Source of the DNA: an uncultured Prevotella sp.
GTDB taxonomy: Bacteria; Bacteroidota; Bacteroidia; Bacteroidales; Bacteroidaceae
NCBI GenBank assembly: GCA_946402275.1
Contig: CAMIVY010000001.1
Span: forward strand, 62,001 to 126,000
Length of the DNA stretch: 64,000 bases
Direction: 5' to 3'
Under the pieces are notes generated by a model, which did no database searches, was not told the origin of the DNA, and saw only the letters and a list, made by a program, of their open reading frames with translations. Both the position numbers and the translations under genes were made by a program. Shown here piece after piece: positions 17,234-27,176 of the stretch (within the stretch, counting starts at the first letter, position 1; each line of letters opens with the position of its first letter).

Positions 17234-18199
17234 ATGGAAAATCTAGTAGAATCTCAGCCTTTCTCCCAACTTCAGGGAGTAAGCGTAGGAAATGCACAAG
17301 ACAATGATGCCAAGACTGGCGTTACGGTGTTTTTCTTTCCCCAGGCCTCGATGGCCTCGGCGGTAGTACTGGGTGGCGGTCCAGCATCACGCGAGGTGCC
17401 GCTTCTGGACCCTCAACGCAATACGCAGCCTCTCAATGCCTTGGTTTTCAGTGGCGGTTCGGCTTATGGCCTGGCGGCTTCCGATGGTGTAGCGAACTGT
17501 CTTGAAGAACATGGTCATGGCTATGACACGGGCTTCGGACTGGTTCCCATAGTATGCCAGAGTTGCATCTTCGATCTGTCATACGGCAAGGGTAACGTCC
17601 GCCCCGACCGTGAGATGGGTTATAAGGCTTGCCTGAGTGCCATCATCGGCAATGCGCCAATCAGTGGGAATGTCGGTGCAGGCACGGGAGCCACGGTGGG
17701 CAAACCCGGAGGCATGGCCTCGGCTCAGAAGAGTGGCATAGGCTATGCTGCAGCGCGACTCGGAAAGCTGGAAGTGGGTGTGGCCGTCGTTGTCAATGCC
17801 TTAGGTGACATCTTCCAGGACGGTGTGAAGATAGCAGGCATGACCACCGCCGACCGCAAGGGCTTCGTAAGTGCCGAACAGACGTTGCTCATGAACCAGT
17901 ATTCCGACCTGATTGTAGGCAACACAACCATTGCAGCCGTATTCACCAATGCCCGCCTGAGCGTGGCAGACCTGCAGAAGGTGGCAAACATCGCCTCCAC
18001 AGGCATGGCGCGCTGCATACGTCCTGTGTTCACAATGGCCGACGGCGACACCGTCTATGCCATATCCCTCAACGGAGGTGATGTCCAGTCGGATGTCAAC
18101 ACCATCGGTGTGTTGGCCTCGCTGGTGATGGAGAAGGCTATTGCCGATGCCATCCTCTCAAGTAAAATTTCCGATAAAGAGTATCTTTTCAATATTTAA
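17234..18199 (+). CDS. P1 family peptidase (DmpA-like)
   Basis: TGVTVFFFPQ ... VFSGGSAYGLAASDGVANCLEE ... GNVGAGTGATVGK. Confidence 0.85.
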   Translation: MENLVESQPFSQLQGVSVGNAQDNDAKTGVTVFFFPQASMASAVVLGGGPASREVPLLDPQRNTQPLNALVFSGGSAYGLAASDGVANCLEEHGHGYDTGFGLVPIVCQSCIFDLSYGKGNVRPDREMGYKACLSAIIGNAPISGNVGAGTGATVGKPGGMASAQKSGIGYAAARLGKLEVGVAVVVNALGDIFQDGVKIAGMTTADRKGFVSAEQTLLMNQYSDLIVGNTTIAAVFTNARLSVADLQKVANIASTGMARCIRPVFTMADGDTVYAISLNGGDVQSDVNTIGVLASLVMEKAIADAILSSKISDKEYLFNI

Positions 18200-18254
18200 A
18201 TAAGCAAAACTGAAGACGCATTCTCATGATAAGGTTGGCTGGTCGTAATTCGAT

Positions 18255-18671
18255 TTAGCCTTCCTTTAGAGGTATGGCTTTGCGGTATCCCATTCCTGTG
18301 ACATGGCAAATAAGGTTGCCAGTCTGGTTTGTCACGCGTACTTCCACAGATGGGATTTTATGATGGTCTGCCACGAAGACGGCTTCTGCCGTGAGTGTGT
18401 CGCCTTCATGTGCACTGGCCACGAACATGATGGAATTACTGATACCGAAAGTAAGTTGACCTGCATTGTTCATCAGTGCTGCGATGGCTAGGTCGGCTAA
18501 TGTAAACAGTGCACCGCCTTGGCAAACATTGCCACCATTCAGGTGGGTTTTAGTGACTGTCATAACCGTCACTGCATGATGACTGTCAGCTTCTGTAATT
18601 TGGCAGCCTGTAGCAGCTGCAAAGCGGTCTGTCTGATTTAATATTTCTTTGATGTCCATTCCTTGATTCAA
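18255..18671 (-). CDS. PaaI-like hotdog thioesterase
   Basis: HLNGGNVCQGGALFTLADLAIAAL. Confidence 0.82.
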   Translation of the reverse strand: MNQGMDIKEILNQTDRFAAATGCQITEADSHHAVTVMTVTKTHLNGGNVCQGGALFTLADLAIAALMNNAGQLTFGISNSIMFVASAHEGDTLTAEAVFVADHHKIPSVEVRVTNQTGNLICHVTGMGYRKAIPLKEG

Positions 18672-18726
18672 TTAATCGTATGCATAGCGTTGGCGGGAAA
18701 ACTGTAAATCAACATAAAAACATGAA

Positions 18727-19542
18727 TTATAATTTCTCGCCGCAATGGGAGCAATAGCGGTCTTTTTCACGGACATTGGAACCACAGCGGGGACAGTGTC
18801 CGTCTTTTGGTTTCTCCTGTGTCTCGTCGATAATGGTGGCAGTGACAATACCTGTAGGCACGGCGATAATGGTGTAGCCCAGTAACATAACAAAGGCGGA
18901 CAGCAGACGACCGATGGGTGTGACGGGAGTGATGTCGCCATAGCCAACAGTAGTCATAGTCACAATGGCCCAATATACGGAGGTTGCCAAGTCGGTAAAC
19001 TGGGTATTTGGAACAGGGCTCTCCACCATGAACATGAGGGTGCCGAGGCAGGTGACCAGTATCAGTACGAAGAGGAAATAAACGGCTATCTTGGTAAGGC
19101 TCCTCTGGAGCGAATGCATTAGAACATATCCTTCATTGATAAAGCTGAAAAGCTTGAAAATACGGAAGATACGGATAAAACGGAACGAACGCAAAAGAAT
19201 CATGTAGCGCGCGTTAGGCAGGAAGAAGGAAAGATACGGGGGCAAGGTGGACAGCAGGTCGATGATGCCGAAAAAACTCAGCACATAGTCACGTGGTCGG
19301 GGTGAGCAATAGACGCGCGTGATGTACTCGACGGTAAAGAAGAAGGTGAGGATGTATTCGAGTATCTCCAGAGCAAACTGGAAATTATGTCGCAATGAAG
19401 GTATGGTCTCGACAAACGAAATGATGATGCTCAGCGAGATGGCGATAATCAGAATGATGTCAAAAAGCTTGCCCGCAGGGGTGTCCGATTCGAAAATAAT
19501 CTCGTAGAGTGCTTTTTTCTCAAGCCAATGGGGTTTCTTCAT
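18727..19542 (-). CDS. Voltage-gated potassium-channel-like ion transporter with C-terminal zinc ribbon
   Basis: TVGYGD selectivity filter, 6 TM, C-term CPRCGSNVREKDRYCSHCGEKL. Confidence 0.9.
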   Translation of the reverse strand: MKKPHWLEKKALYEIIFESDTPAGKLFDIILIIAISLSIIISFVETIPSLRHNFQFALEILEYILTFFFTVEYITRVYCSPRPRDYVLSFFGIIDLLSTLPPYLSFFLPNARYMILLRSFRFIRIFRIFKLFSFINEGYVLMHSLQRSLTKIAVYFLFVLILVTCLGTLMFMVESPVPNTQFTDLATSVYWAIVTMTTVGYGDITPVTPIGRLLSAFVMLLGYTIIAVPTGIVTATIIDETQEKPKDGHCPRCGSNVREKDRYCSHCGEKL

Positions 19543-19650
19543 ACTGCTAAATGTTTGCTTTTACGTTGCAAAAATACATATTTATTTTGGAATTTCTTTT
19601 GTATTTCCTTAAATATTCGTATTTTTGCAACTAAAATATATATTTTGACT

Positions 19651-20361
19651 ATGGACGCAAAAAGAATACTTAAATATCTGCGCCAGTTGATGGCGAACAA
19701 TAACAGAGCGTGGTTTCTGGAGCATAAACAGGAGTATGATGCCATCCGTGCGAACTTTGAAGAAGGGGTGCAACAAGCTATCGGGAGGATAGCATCGTTC
19801 GATCCCACAATAGCCCACCTCAGCGTGAAGGAATGTACCTACAGGTTCAATCGCGACACCAGGTTCTCGAATGACAAGTCGCCCTACAAGAACCACCTGG
19901 GGGCCTACATTGCAGCCCACGGGAAGAAAGCACTGCATGGTGGCTACTACCTGCATCTGGAGCCCGGACACTGTCTGGTGGCATGTGGAAACTATTGGTT
20001 ACCTACGAATATCCTGACGTCATGCCGCAACGAGATTATGGGCAACACGGACGAGTGGTTGAAATGTGTGGAGAACCCAGAGTTCCTGAAGTATTTTGGT
20101 CGTGTGGATGCGCCTGAAGACATGCCCACATGGGACCAGCCACAGGGCTTTGGACTGGACCGGCTGAAGACCTGTCCATCAGGATTCCCTCGCGATTGGG
20201 AGCATGTGGAATACCTGCGCCAAAAGGACTATTGTTGCTGGCACAGGGTTGACGACAGTTTCTTCCAAGGCGACAAATGGCTGGACGAGATGGAGAAGAT
20301 GATGCGTGCCGCCAAACCGATGATGGATATGATGAACTCGGTGATTGACGATTATGAATAA
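19651..20361 (+). CDS. DUF2461-family protein (start corrected to MDAKRILKYLRQ)
   Basis: KECTYRFNRDTRFSNDKSPYKNHLGAYIA; -7 box TATTTTTG at 19620-19627 lies inside the longer ORF. Confidence 0.82.
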   Translation: MDAKRILKYLRQLMANNNRAWFLEHKQEYDAIRANFEEGVQQAIGRIASFDPTIAHLSVKECTYRFNRDTRFSNDKSPYKNHLGAYIAAHGKKALHGGYYLHLEPGHCLVACGNYWLPTNILTSCRNEIMGNTDEWLKCVENPEFLKYFGRVDAPEDMPTWDQPQGFGLDRLKTCPSGFPRDWEHVEYLRQKDYCCWHRVDDSFFQGDKWLDEMEKMMRAAKPMMDMMNSVIDDYE

Positions 20362-20440
20362 AAGTTTCTTGTTGAATTCCTTTGTCGTTCAAAAAAAATA
20401 AACTACCTTTGCAGACAATAACAACTTAAAACAATAAAAA

Positions 20441-21772
20441 ATGTCATTATTAATGATTCTACAACTCATGATAGTGCTTGGAGCACTATGGGTTGGCTCA
20501 CGTTATGGCAGCCTTGCACTAGGCGCTATTTCCGGTATCGGACTTGCTATTCTCGTTTTCGGTTTCAGCCTAAAGCCTGGTACTCCTCCAACTGACGTTA
20601 TCTACATCATCATTGCTGCCGTAACCTGTGCGGGTATCATGCAAGCCTCAGGGGGTATGGACTGGCTTATACAGATAGCTGAGCGCCTGTTGCGCAAGCA
20701 TCCTGACCGTATTACTTTCCTGGCGCCTCTGAGCACTTTCTTCCTGACGGTGTTGGTGGGTACGGGACATGTGGTTTATACGCTGATGCCTATTATCTGT
20801 GATATCGCCCTGAAAAAGGGCATCCGTCCGGAACGACCCTGTGGTGTGGCATCTATCGCCTCTCAGGTGGGCATCACCTGCTCACCGATTGCTGCTGCTG
20901 TGGTGGCTTTTGTCAGTATATCCAATGCCAATGGCTTTGACATTACCATCCCTGGAGTGTTGATGGTCTCCATACCTTCGTGCGTCTGTGGATTGATGGC
21001 AGCAGCTGCAGCCAGCTACCATCGCGGACTGGATCTGGACAAAGACCCCCGTTTCCAAGCCAGGCTAAAGGATCCCGAACAGTATGAATATATCTATGGT
21101 TCTTCTGCCACTACGCTGGACAAGATTATTCCGATAGAGGCTAAGCGGGCGGTATATATCTTCCTGGCCGCTCTTTGCGTCATCGTCTTGTTTGCCGCTG
21201 TTCCTTCCCTTCTCCCTTCGTGGGACGGCAAGGCACTGAAAATGAACATCGTCATTCAGATTGTGATGATCACTGCGGCAGCATTGATGATTATATTCTG
21301 CAAAGCATCACCGAAGAAGGCGGTTGCGGGTCCTGTGTGGCAGTCGGGTATGGTGGCAGTAGTTGCTATCTATGGTATTGCCTGGCTGGCAGACACTTAT
21401 TTTTCGAATTATATGGATGAGATGCAAGTAATGCTGACCGATATCGTGAAGGAGTATCCGTGGTCTATCGCTTTCGTGTTCTTCCTGGTTTCCGTGCTTA
21501 TCAACTCACAAGGTGCTGTGGTGGTTGCTATGCTCCCCTTGGCATACTCCCTGGGAATAGCGGGTCCGATACTGTTGGGTGTGCTTCCCTCTGTTTACGG
21601 CTATTTCTTCATCCCTAACTATCCGAGTGATATTGCAACGGTGAACTTTGACCGTTCCGGCACGACCATTATAGGCAAATATCTGCTGAACCACTCGTTT
21701 ATGATGCCTGGACTGATATGTGTGAGCACATCAACGATTGTGGCTTACCTGCTGTCAATGATTATATATTAA
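20441..21772 (+). CDS. Anaerobic C4-dicarboxylate transporter (Dcu family)
   Basis: 443 aa polytopic, GTGHVVYTLMPIICDIALKKGIRPERP. Confidence 0.9.
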   Translation: MSLLMILQLMIVLGALWVGSRYGSLALGAISGIGLAILVFGFSLKPGTPPTDVIYIIIAAVTCAGIMQASGGMDWLIQIAERLLRKHPDRITFLAPLSTFFLTVLVGTGHVVYTLMPIICDIALKKGIRPERPCGVASIASQVGITCSPIAAAVVAFVSISNANGFDITIPGVLMVSIPSCVCGLMAAAAASYHRGLDLDKDPRFQARLKDPEQYEYIYGSSATTLDKIIPIEAKRAVYIFLAALCVIVLFAAVPSLLPSWDGKALKMNIVIQIVMITAAALMIIFCKASPKKAVAGPVWQSGMVAVVAIYGIAWLADTYFSNYMDEMQVMLTDIVKEYPWSIAFVFFLVSVLINSQGAVVVAMLPLAYSLGIAGPILLGVLPSVYGYFFIPNYPSDIATVNFDRSGTTIIGKYLLNHSFMMPGLICVSTSTIVAYLLSMIIY

Positions 21773-21801
21773 AGAGGTATGAGGCAAGAAGGGTAAAAAA
21801 C

Positions 21802-23022
21802 ATGAACGAACATAAGATTATAAGTGACCCCGTTTTCGGGTTTATAAAAATTAAAAGAGGATTGCTGTATGACATCGTGCAGCATCCTTTTTTTCAGCGT
21901 CTTAACCGTATCAATCAGCTGGGACTGGCTTCCGTAGTCTATCCAGGAGCGAGACATACCCGCTTTCAGCATTCACTGGGTGCTTTCTACCTGATGTCGG
22001 AGGCTATCAAGTCGCTGACGGAAAAGGGCGTCTATATCTTTGATTCTGAAGCAGAAGCCGTGCAGGCAGCCATCTTGATGCACGACATCGGACACGGACC
22101 TTTCTCGCATGTCTTGGAGAACACGCTGATACATGGAATTTCCCATGAGGATATCTCGCTGATGATGATGGAACAGATCAACCACGATCTGAAAGACCAG
22201 CTGAATCTGGCTATCTCCATTTTCAAGGACGAATATCCGAACAAGATATTCCATCAGCTGATTTCGAGCCAGTTGGATATGGACCGACTGGACTATCTGC
22301 GACGTGACTCTTTTTTTACAGGAGTGACAGAAGGAAACATCGGTTCTGCACGAATCATCAAGATGCTGAACGTGGTGGACGACAAGCTGGTGGTTGACTC
22401 AAAGGGTATCTATTCCATAGAGAACTATCTGACTACCAGGCGGGTGATGTACTGGCAGGTATATCTTCACAAAACTGCAGTGGGATATGAGAAAGTGCTG
22501 GTGAACACACTCCGACGAGCCAAGTTTCTGGTGCGACAAGGACAGAAAATATTTGCCACCCCTGCCCTCGCCTATTTTCTGGAAAATGATATTGATGCCA
22601 CCTGGTTTGCTACACACCCGGAAGCCTTGCAGAGGTATGCGGAACTGGACGACTCGGATATTTGGAGTGCTCTAAAGGTTTGGAAACACAGCGACGACAA
22701 GATACTGTCAACCCTGGCCACAGACATGATAGACCGCCATTTGTTCAAAGTAGAAGTGACGGAGGAGCGTCCTGGCGATGACTATATCCGCGAGAAACTG
22801 CAGCAAATAGCAACGGCAATGCAGATTCCGGAAGAGGATGCCCACTATCTGCTCACCCTGACAGAGATAGGGAAAGATATGTATAATCCAGAGGACGACA
22901 GTATCGGAATCTTATACAAAGACGGGGTTGTAAAAGACATTGCAGAAGCGTCTGAAATCTTAAATGTTCAATTACTTTCTAAAAAAATACGTAAATATTA
23001 CCTTTGTTATCAAAGATTATAA
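21802..23022 (+). CDS. HD-domain phosphohydrolase (dNTPase-like)
   Basis: ARHTRFQHSLGAFYL ... LMHDIGHGPFSHVLE. Confidence 0.9.
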   Translation: MNEHKIISDPVFGFIKIKRGLLYDIVQHPFFQRLNRINQLGLASVVYPGARHTRFQHSLGAFYLMSEAIKSLTEKGVYIFDSEAEAVQAAILMHDIGHGPFSHVLENTLIHGISHEDISLMMMEQINHDLKDQLNLAISIFKDEYPNKIFHQLISSQLDMDRLDYLRRDSFFTGVTEGNIGSARIIKMLNVVDDKLVVDSKGIYSIENYLTTRRVMYWQVYLHKTAVGYEKVLVNTLRRAKFLVRQGQKIFATPALAYFLENDIDATWFATHPEALQRYAELDDSDIWSALKVWKHSDDKILSTLATDMIDRHLFKVEVTEERPGDDYIREKLQQIATAMQIPEEDAHYLLTLTEIGKDMYNPEDDSIGILYKDGVVKDIAEASEILNVQLLSKKIRKYYLCYQRL

Positions 23023-23066
23023 GTTTTTTTTCGTATCTTTGCAGCGTTTATTAAAACTCAAATAAT

Positions 23067-24059
23067 ATGATGCAATTTACAGCTAAGCAAATAGCCGAGT
23101 TTATTGGCGGTCGTGTGGAGGGTAATGAGAACACTACAGTCTGCACATTTGCAAAAATAGAAGAAGGCAAGGAGGGATCCATCACTTTCCTCTCCAATCC
23201 CAAATACACCCCCTATCTTTACGAGACAAAAGCTTCCATCGTGCTGATTAACGAGGACGTGGAGCTGGAGAAGCCTGTCAGCGCAACGCTCATCAGGGTA
23301 AAGAATGCTTATGAGTGTGTGGCCAAACTGCTCCAGATGTATGCTGCCACGCTACCTAAGAAGACGGGCGTTCATCCGTTGGCTTTCGTGTCCGCATCTG
23401 CTGAGATTGGCAAGGATGTATATATCGGTCCTTTCGCCTTTATCGGTGAAAATGTGAAAATTGGCGACGGTTCTATCATCAATCCGAATGTCACCATCTA
23501 CGACGGTTGCCAGATTGGCAAGCATGTCACCATCCACGCCGGTAGTGTTATTGGTGCCGACGGCTTCGGTTTTGCACCTAACACCGAAGGCTACGAGAAG
23601 ATACCTCAGATTGGTATCGTCATCATCGAAGACGATGTGGAGATTGGCGCTAACACGTGTATAGACCGCTCTACGATGGGGCAGACTGTTATTCACAAGG
23701 GTGTGAAACTGGATAACCTGATACAGGTGGCTCACAACTGTGAGATTGGCGAGAATACCGTTATGTCAGCACAAGTAGGAATGGCAGGCTCTACGAAAAT
23801 CGGTTCATGGTGTATGGTGGGCGGACAGGCTGGATTTGCCGGACACATCCACGTTGCAGACCGCACGATGATAGGTGCACAATGTGGCGTTATCGGTGAT
23901 ACCAAGGGCAATGGCGAGTCGCTGATTGGCTCGCCTGCTGTTAATCCCAAGATGTTCTTCAAGGCAAGGGCGCTTGATGCCAAATTGCCTGACATGTATC
24001 GTCAGATAGCTGCTCTCCAGCGCGAAGTTGATGAGCTGAAGAAATTGGTAGCTCAATGA
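23067..24059 (+). CDS. lpxD: UDP-3-O-(3-hydroxymyristoyl)glucosamine N-acyltransferase
   Basis: Hexapeptide repeats, [22 protein letters not shown]; next to lpxC and lpxA. Confidence 0.95.
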   Translation: MMQFTAKQIAEFIGGRVEGNENTTVCTFAKIEEGKEGSITFLSNPKYTPYLYETKASIVLINEDVELEKPVSATLIRVKNAYECVAKLLQMYAATLPKKTGVHPLAFVSASAEIGKDVYIGPFAFIGENVKIGDGSIINPNVTIYDGCQIGKHVTIHAGSVIGADGFGFAPNTEGYEKIPQIGIVIIEDDVEIGANTCIDRSTMGQTVIHKGVKLDNLIQVAHNCEIGENTVMSAQVGMAGSTKIGSWCMVGGQAGFAGHIHVADRTMIGAQCGVIGDTKGNGESLIGSPAVNPKMFFKARALDAKLPDMYRQIAALQREVDELKKLVAQ

Positions 24060-24086
24060 GAATTAATAGTCAAATTATAATATAAA

Positions 24087-25472
24087 ATGAAGCAAAAGAC
24101 ACTAAAAGGCAGTTTCTCCTTGTTCGGAAAAGGACTGCATACAGGTTTGAATCTGACAGTCACCTTCAATCCCGCTCCTGAAAATTATGGTTATAAGATT
24201 CAGCGAATAGACATTGAGGGGGAACCGATTATCGATGCCATTGCTGAGAATGTAGTAGATACCCAGCGAGGAACTGTACTTGGCAAAGGGGAAAACATTC
24301 GCATCAGCACGGTAGAACACGGTCTGGCTGCCCTCTATGCTTTGGGAATTGACAACTGTCTTGTCCAGGTGAATGGTCCAGAGTTCCCTATCCTCGATGG
24401 TTCTGCCATCCAATATGTGGACAAAATCAAAGAGGTCGGTATTGAGGAGCAGAATGCGCCCAAAGACTGGTATATCATCCGTAAGAAGATAGAAGTCAAG
24501 GACGAAATGTCGGGCTCTTGCATTACCATCCTGCCAGACGATGAGTTCTCGCTGACCACGATGTGCTCTTTCGATTCGAAGTTTATCAACTCTCAGTTTG
24601 CCACGCTTGATAATATCAACCTGTTCGCTTCGGAGATTGCAGCCGCACGTACCTTTGTGTTTGTACGCGACATACAACCCTTGTTGGAAGCTAACCTGAT
24701 TAAGGGTGGCGATATGGACAATGCCATCGTCATCTATGAACGCCAGATTTCCCAGGAGAAGCTGGACCAGTTGGCTGACATGCTTCATGTAGAGCATCGC
24801 AATGCCACAGACATGGGTTATATACAGCATAAGCCATTGGTATGGGAGAACGAGTGTACGCGTCATAAGCTGCTGGACATCATCGGTGATATGGCACTGA
24901 TAGGCAAACCCATCAAGGGACGTATCATTGCTACACGTCCGGGTCATACCATCAACAACAAGTTCGCTCGTCAGATGCGCAAGGAGATTCGCAAACATGA
25001 GATACAGGCACCTATCTATGATCCCAACGAGGAACCTATCATGGACGTGAACCGTATCCGTGAGTTGCTTCCCCACCGTTATCCCATGCAGTTGGTTGAC
25101 AAGGTGATCTCACTGGGTGCAAACACAATAGTAGGCATCAAGAATGTCACAGCCAACGAGCCTTTCTTCCAGGGACATTTCCCCGAGGAACCTGTGATGC
25201 CTGGTGTGCTGCAAGTAGAAGCTATGGCGCAATGCGGCGGTCTGCTGGTCCTGAATACCTTAGAGGAGCCTGAGCGTTGGTCCACCTATTTTATGAAGAT
25301 AGACGACGTGAAGTTCCGACAGAAGGTAGTTCCGGGTGATACGCTTTTGTTCAAGGTAGATCTGCTGGCTCCTATTCGCCATGGTATCTCTTCTATGAAA
25401 GGCTACATCTTTGTGGGTGATCATGTGGTGGCTGAAGCAACCTTTACCGCTCAGATCGTAAAGAATAAATAA
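24087..25472 (+). CDS. lpxC: Bifunctional LpxC deacetylase / FabZ dehydratase fusion
   Basis: LpxC N-part KGSFSLFGKGLHTG, FabZ C-part LLPHRYPMQLVDKV...GHFPEEPVMPGVLQVEAMAQ. Confidence 0.95.
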   Translation: MKQKTLKGSFSLFGKGLHTGLNLTVTFNPAPENYGYKIQRIDIEGEPIIDAIAENVVDTQRGTVLGKGENIRISTVEHGLAALYALGIDNCLVQVNGPEFPILDGSAIQYVDKIKEVGIEEQNAPKDWYIIRKKIEVKDEMSGSCITILPDDEFSLTTMCSFDSKFINSQFATLDNINLFASEIAAARTFVFVRDIQPLLEANLIKGGDMDNAIVIYERQISQEKLDQLADMLHVEHRNATDMGYIQHKPLVWENECTRHKLLDIIGDMALIGKPIKGRIIATRPGHTINNKFARQMRKEIRKHEIQAPIYDPNEEPIMDVNRIRELLPHRYPMQLVDKVISLGANTIVGIKNVTANEPFFQGHFPEEPVMPGVLQVEAMAQCGGLLVLNTLEEPERWSTYFMKIDDVKFRQKVVPGDTLLFKVDLLAPIRHGISSMKGYIFVGDHVVAEATFTAQIVKNK

Positions 25473-25499
25473 CATATTAGAAAATAAGGAAACCGCTTC

Positions 25500-26270
25500 A
25501 TGAACAATATCCATCCTTTAGCAGTTGTGGATCCCGAAGCCAAGATTGGTGACGGCAATGTGATAGGTCCCTTCTGTGTGATAGACAAGAATGTTGTTAT
25601 CGGTGATAATAATAAGTTTTTAAATAATGTGACAATCCATTTCGGTGCACGCATCGGTAATGGTAACGAGTTCTTTCCTGGGGCTTCGATTTCCACCAAG
25701 CCACAGGATTTGAAGTTCCAAGGAGAGGTGACCACCTGTGAGATTGGTGATAATAACTCTATTCGTGAGAATGTCACCATCAGTAGAGGAACAGCGTCAA
25801 AAGGCAAGACCGTGATTGGTAACGGCAACCTGTTGATGGAGAACATGCACGTCGGACACGACTGCGTCATAGGCAACGGCTGTATCATTGGCAATTCAAC
25901 GAAATTTGCCGGCGAGGTCATCGTTGACGACTATGCCATCATATCAGCAACCTGTCTGTTCCATCAGTTCCTGCATGTGGGAGGTTACATCATGTTCCAA
26001 GGAGGTTCACGTACCTCACAGGACATTCCTCCTTACGTCATCGCCGGAAAAGAACCTGTTCGATATGCTGGTGTCAACCTGATTGGACTTCGTCGTCGAG
26101 GATTCCCCAACGAGGTAATCGAGGCTATTCATGATGCTTATCGCATCATCTATTCTCAAGGTATATTGAAAGATGGCGTAGCAGAGGCGCGTGCCAAATA
26201 TCCGGATTGCAAAGAAGTGGAATATATCTGCTCGTTCATTGAGAATTCGAAACGCGGAGTCATCCGATAA
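25500..26270 (+). CDS. lpxA: UDP-N-acetylglucosamine acyltransferase
   Basis: IHPLAVVDPEAKIGDGNVIGPFCVID, hexapeptide repeat. Confidence 0.95.
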   Translation: MNNIHPLAVVDPEAKIGDGNVIGPFCVIDKNVVIGDNNKFLNNVTIHFGARIGNGNEFFPGASISTKPQDLKFQGEVTTCEIGDNNSIRENVTISRGTASKGKTVIGNGNLLMENMHVGHDCVIGNGCIIGNSTKFAGEVIVDDYAIISATCLFHQFLHVGGYIMFQGGSRTSQDIPPYVIAGKEPVRYAGVNLIGLRRRGFPNEVIEAIHDAYRIIYSQGILKDGVAEARAKYPDCKEVEYICSFIENSKRGVIR

Positions 26271-27176
26271 ATGAATAAACTCATCGTAATAACGGGGCCT
26301 ACCGCTGTAGGAAAAACGGCACTGACCATAGAGATTGCCAAACACTACGGCATACCAATCATCAATGCTGACTCACGTCAGATTTACAAGGAACTGAAGA
26401 TTGGAACGGCTTCTCCTACAGCAGAGCAGTTGCGAGAGGTACAACACTATTTCGTTGGTACCAAAAGCGTTAACGACTACTACAATGCGTCGATGTACGA
26501 GCAGGAAGTCATGACGCTGCTTCAAACACTGTTCACCACTTCCAGCATACAACTCCTGTCAGGAGGAAGCATGATGTACATTGATGCAGTATGCAACGGC
26601 ATTGACGACATCCCTACCATTCGCGAGGATATTCGCAACGAGATGAAACGTAGGTATCAGAAAGAAGGTCTGGAAGCACTGTGTGAAGACCTGAAAAGGT
26701 TAGACCCGGAACATTACGAGACAGTAGATCGCCAAAACCACCGACGCGTGATTCATGCGCTTGAGATTTGCTACCAAACCGGTAAGACCTATACGTCTTT
26801 TCGGACACAAGTCAAGAAACAAAGGCCGTTTGAAATCATCAAGATTGGGCTGAACAGAGACCGTGAAGAGCTTTATCAACGTATCAACATGCGGGTTGAC
26901 GAGATGATGAGTCAGGGACTGTTAGACGAAGCGAAGTCGATGAACAAATATCGGGATATCAATGCCCTGAATACAGTAGGATACAAAGAACTGTTCGACT
27001 ATATGGATGGGCGATGGCCTTTGGATGAAGCGGTGGAACGCATCAAGGGGAATACCCGGCGATATGCGCGAAAACAACTTACTTGGTATAGGCGTGATGA
27101 ACGAGTAATGTGGTTTCATCCTAATCAAAAACAAGAAATTCTGAATTATATTTCGAACTATGAATATGCACATTGA
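26271..27176 (+). CDS. miaA: tRNA dimethylallyltransferase
   Basis: [19 protein letters not shown] ... [17 protein letters not shown]. Confidence 0.95.
   Translation: MNKLIVITGPTAVGKTALTIEIAKHYGIPIINADSRQIYKELKIGTASPTAEQLREVQHYFVGTKSVNDYYNASMYEQEVMTLLQTLFTTSSIQLLSGGSMMYIDAVCNGIDDIPTIREDIRNEMKRRYQKEGLEALCEDLKRLDPEHYETVDRQNHRRVIHALEICYQTGKTYTSFRTQVKKQRPFEIIKIGLNRDREELYQRINMRVDEMMSQGLLDEAKSMNKYRDINALNTVGYKELFDYMDGRWPLDEAVERIKGNTRRYARKQLTWYRRDERVMWFHPNQKQEILNYISNYEYAH

Noticed and set aside
19528-19650. Extended N-terminus of the DUF2461 ORF
   Set aside because: Contains two divergent promoters; start at 19651 gives the expected N-terminus.
24102-25076. 324-aa minus-strand ORF
   Set aside because: Lies fully opposite lpxC/fabZ, whose protein is clearly real; no recognisable motifs.
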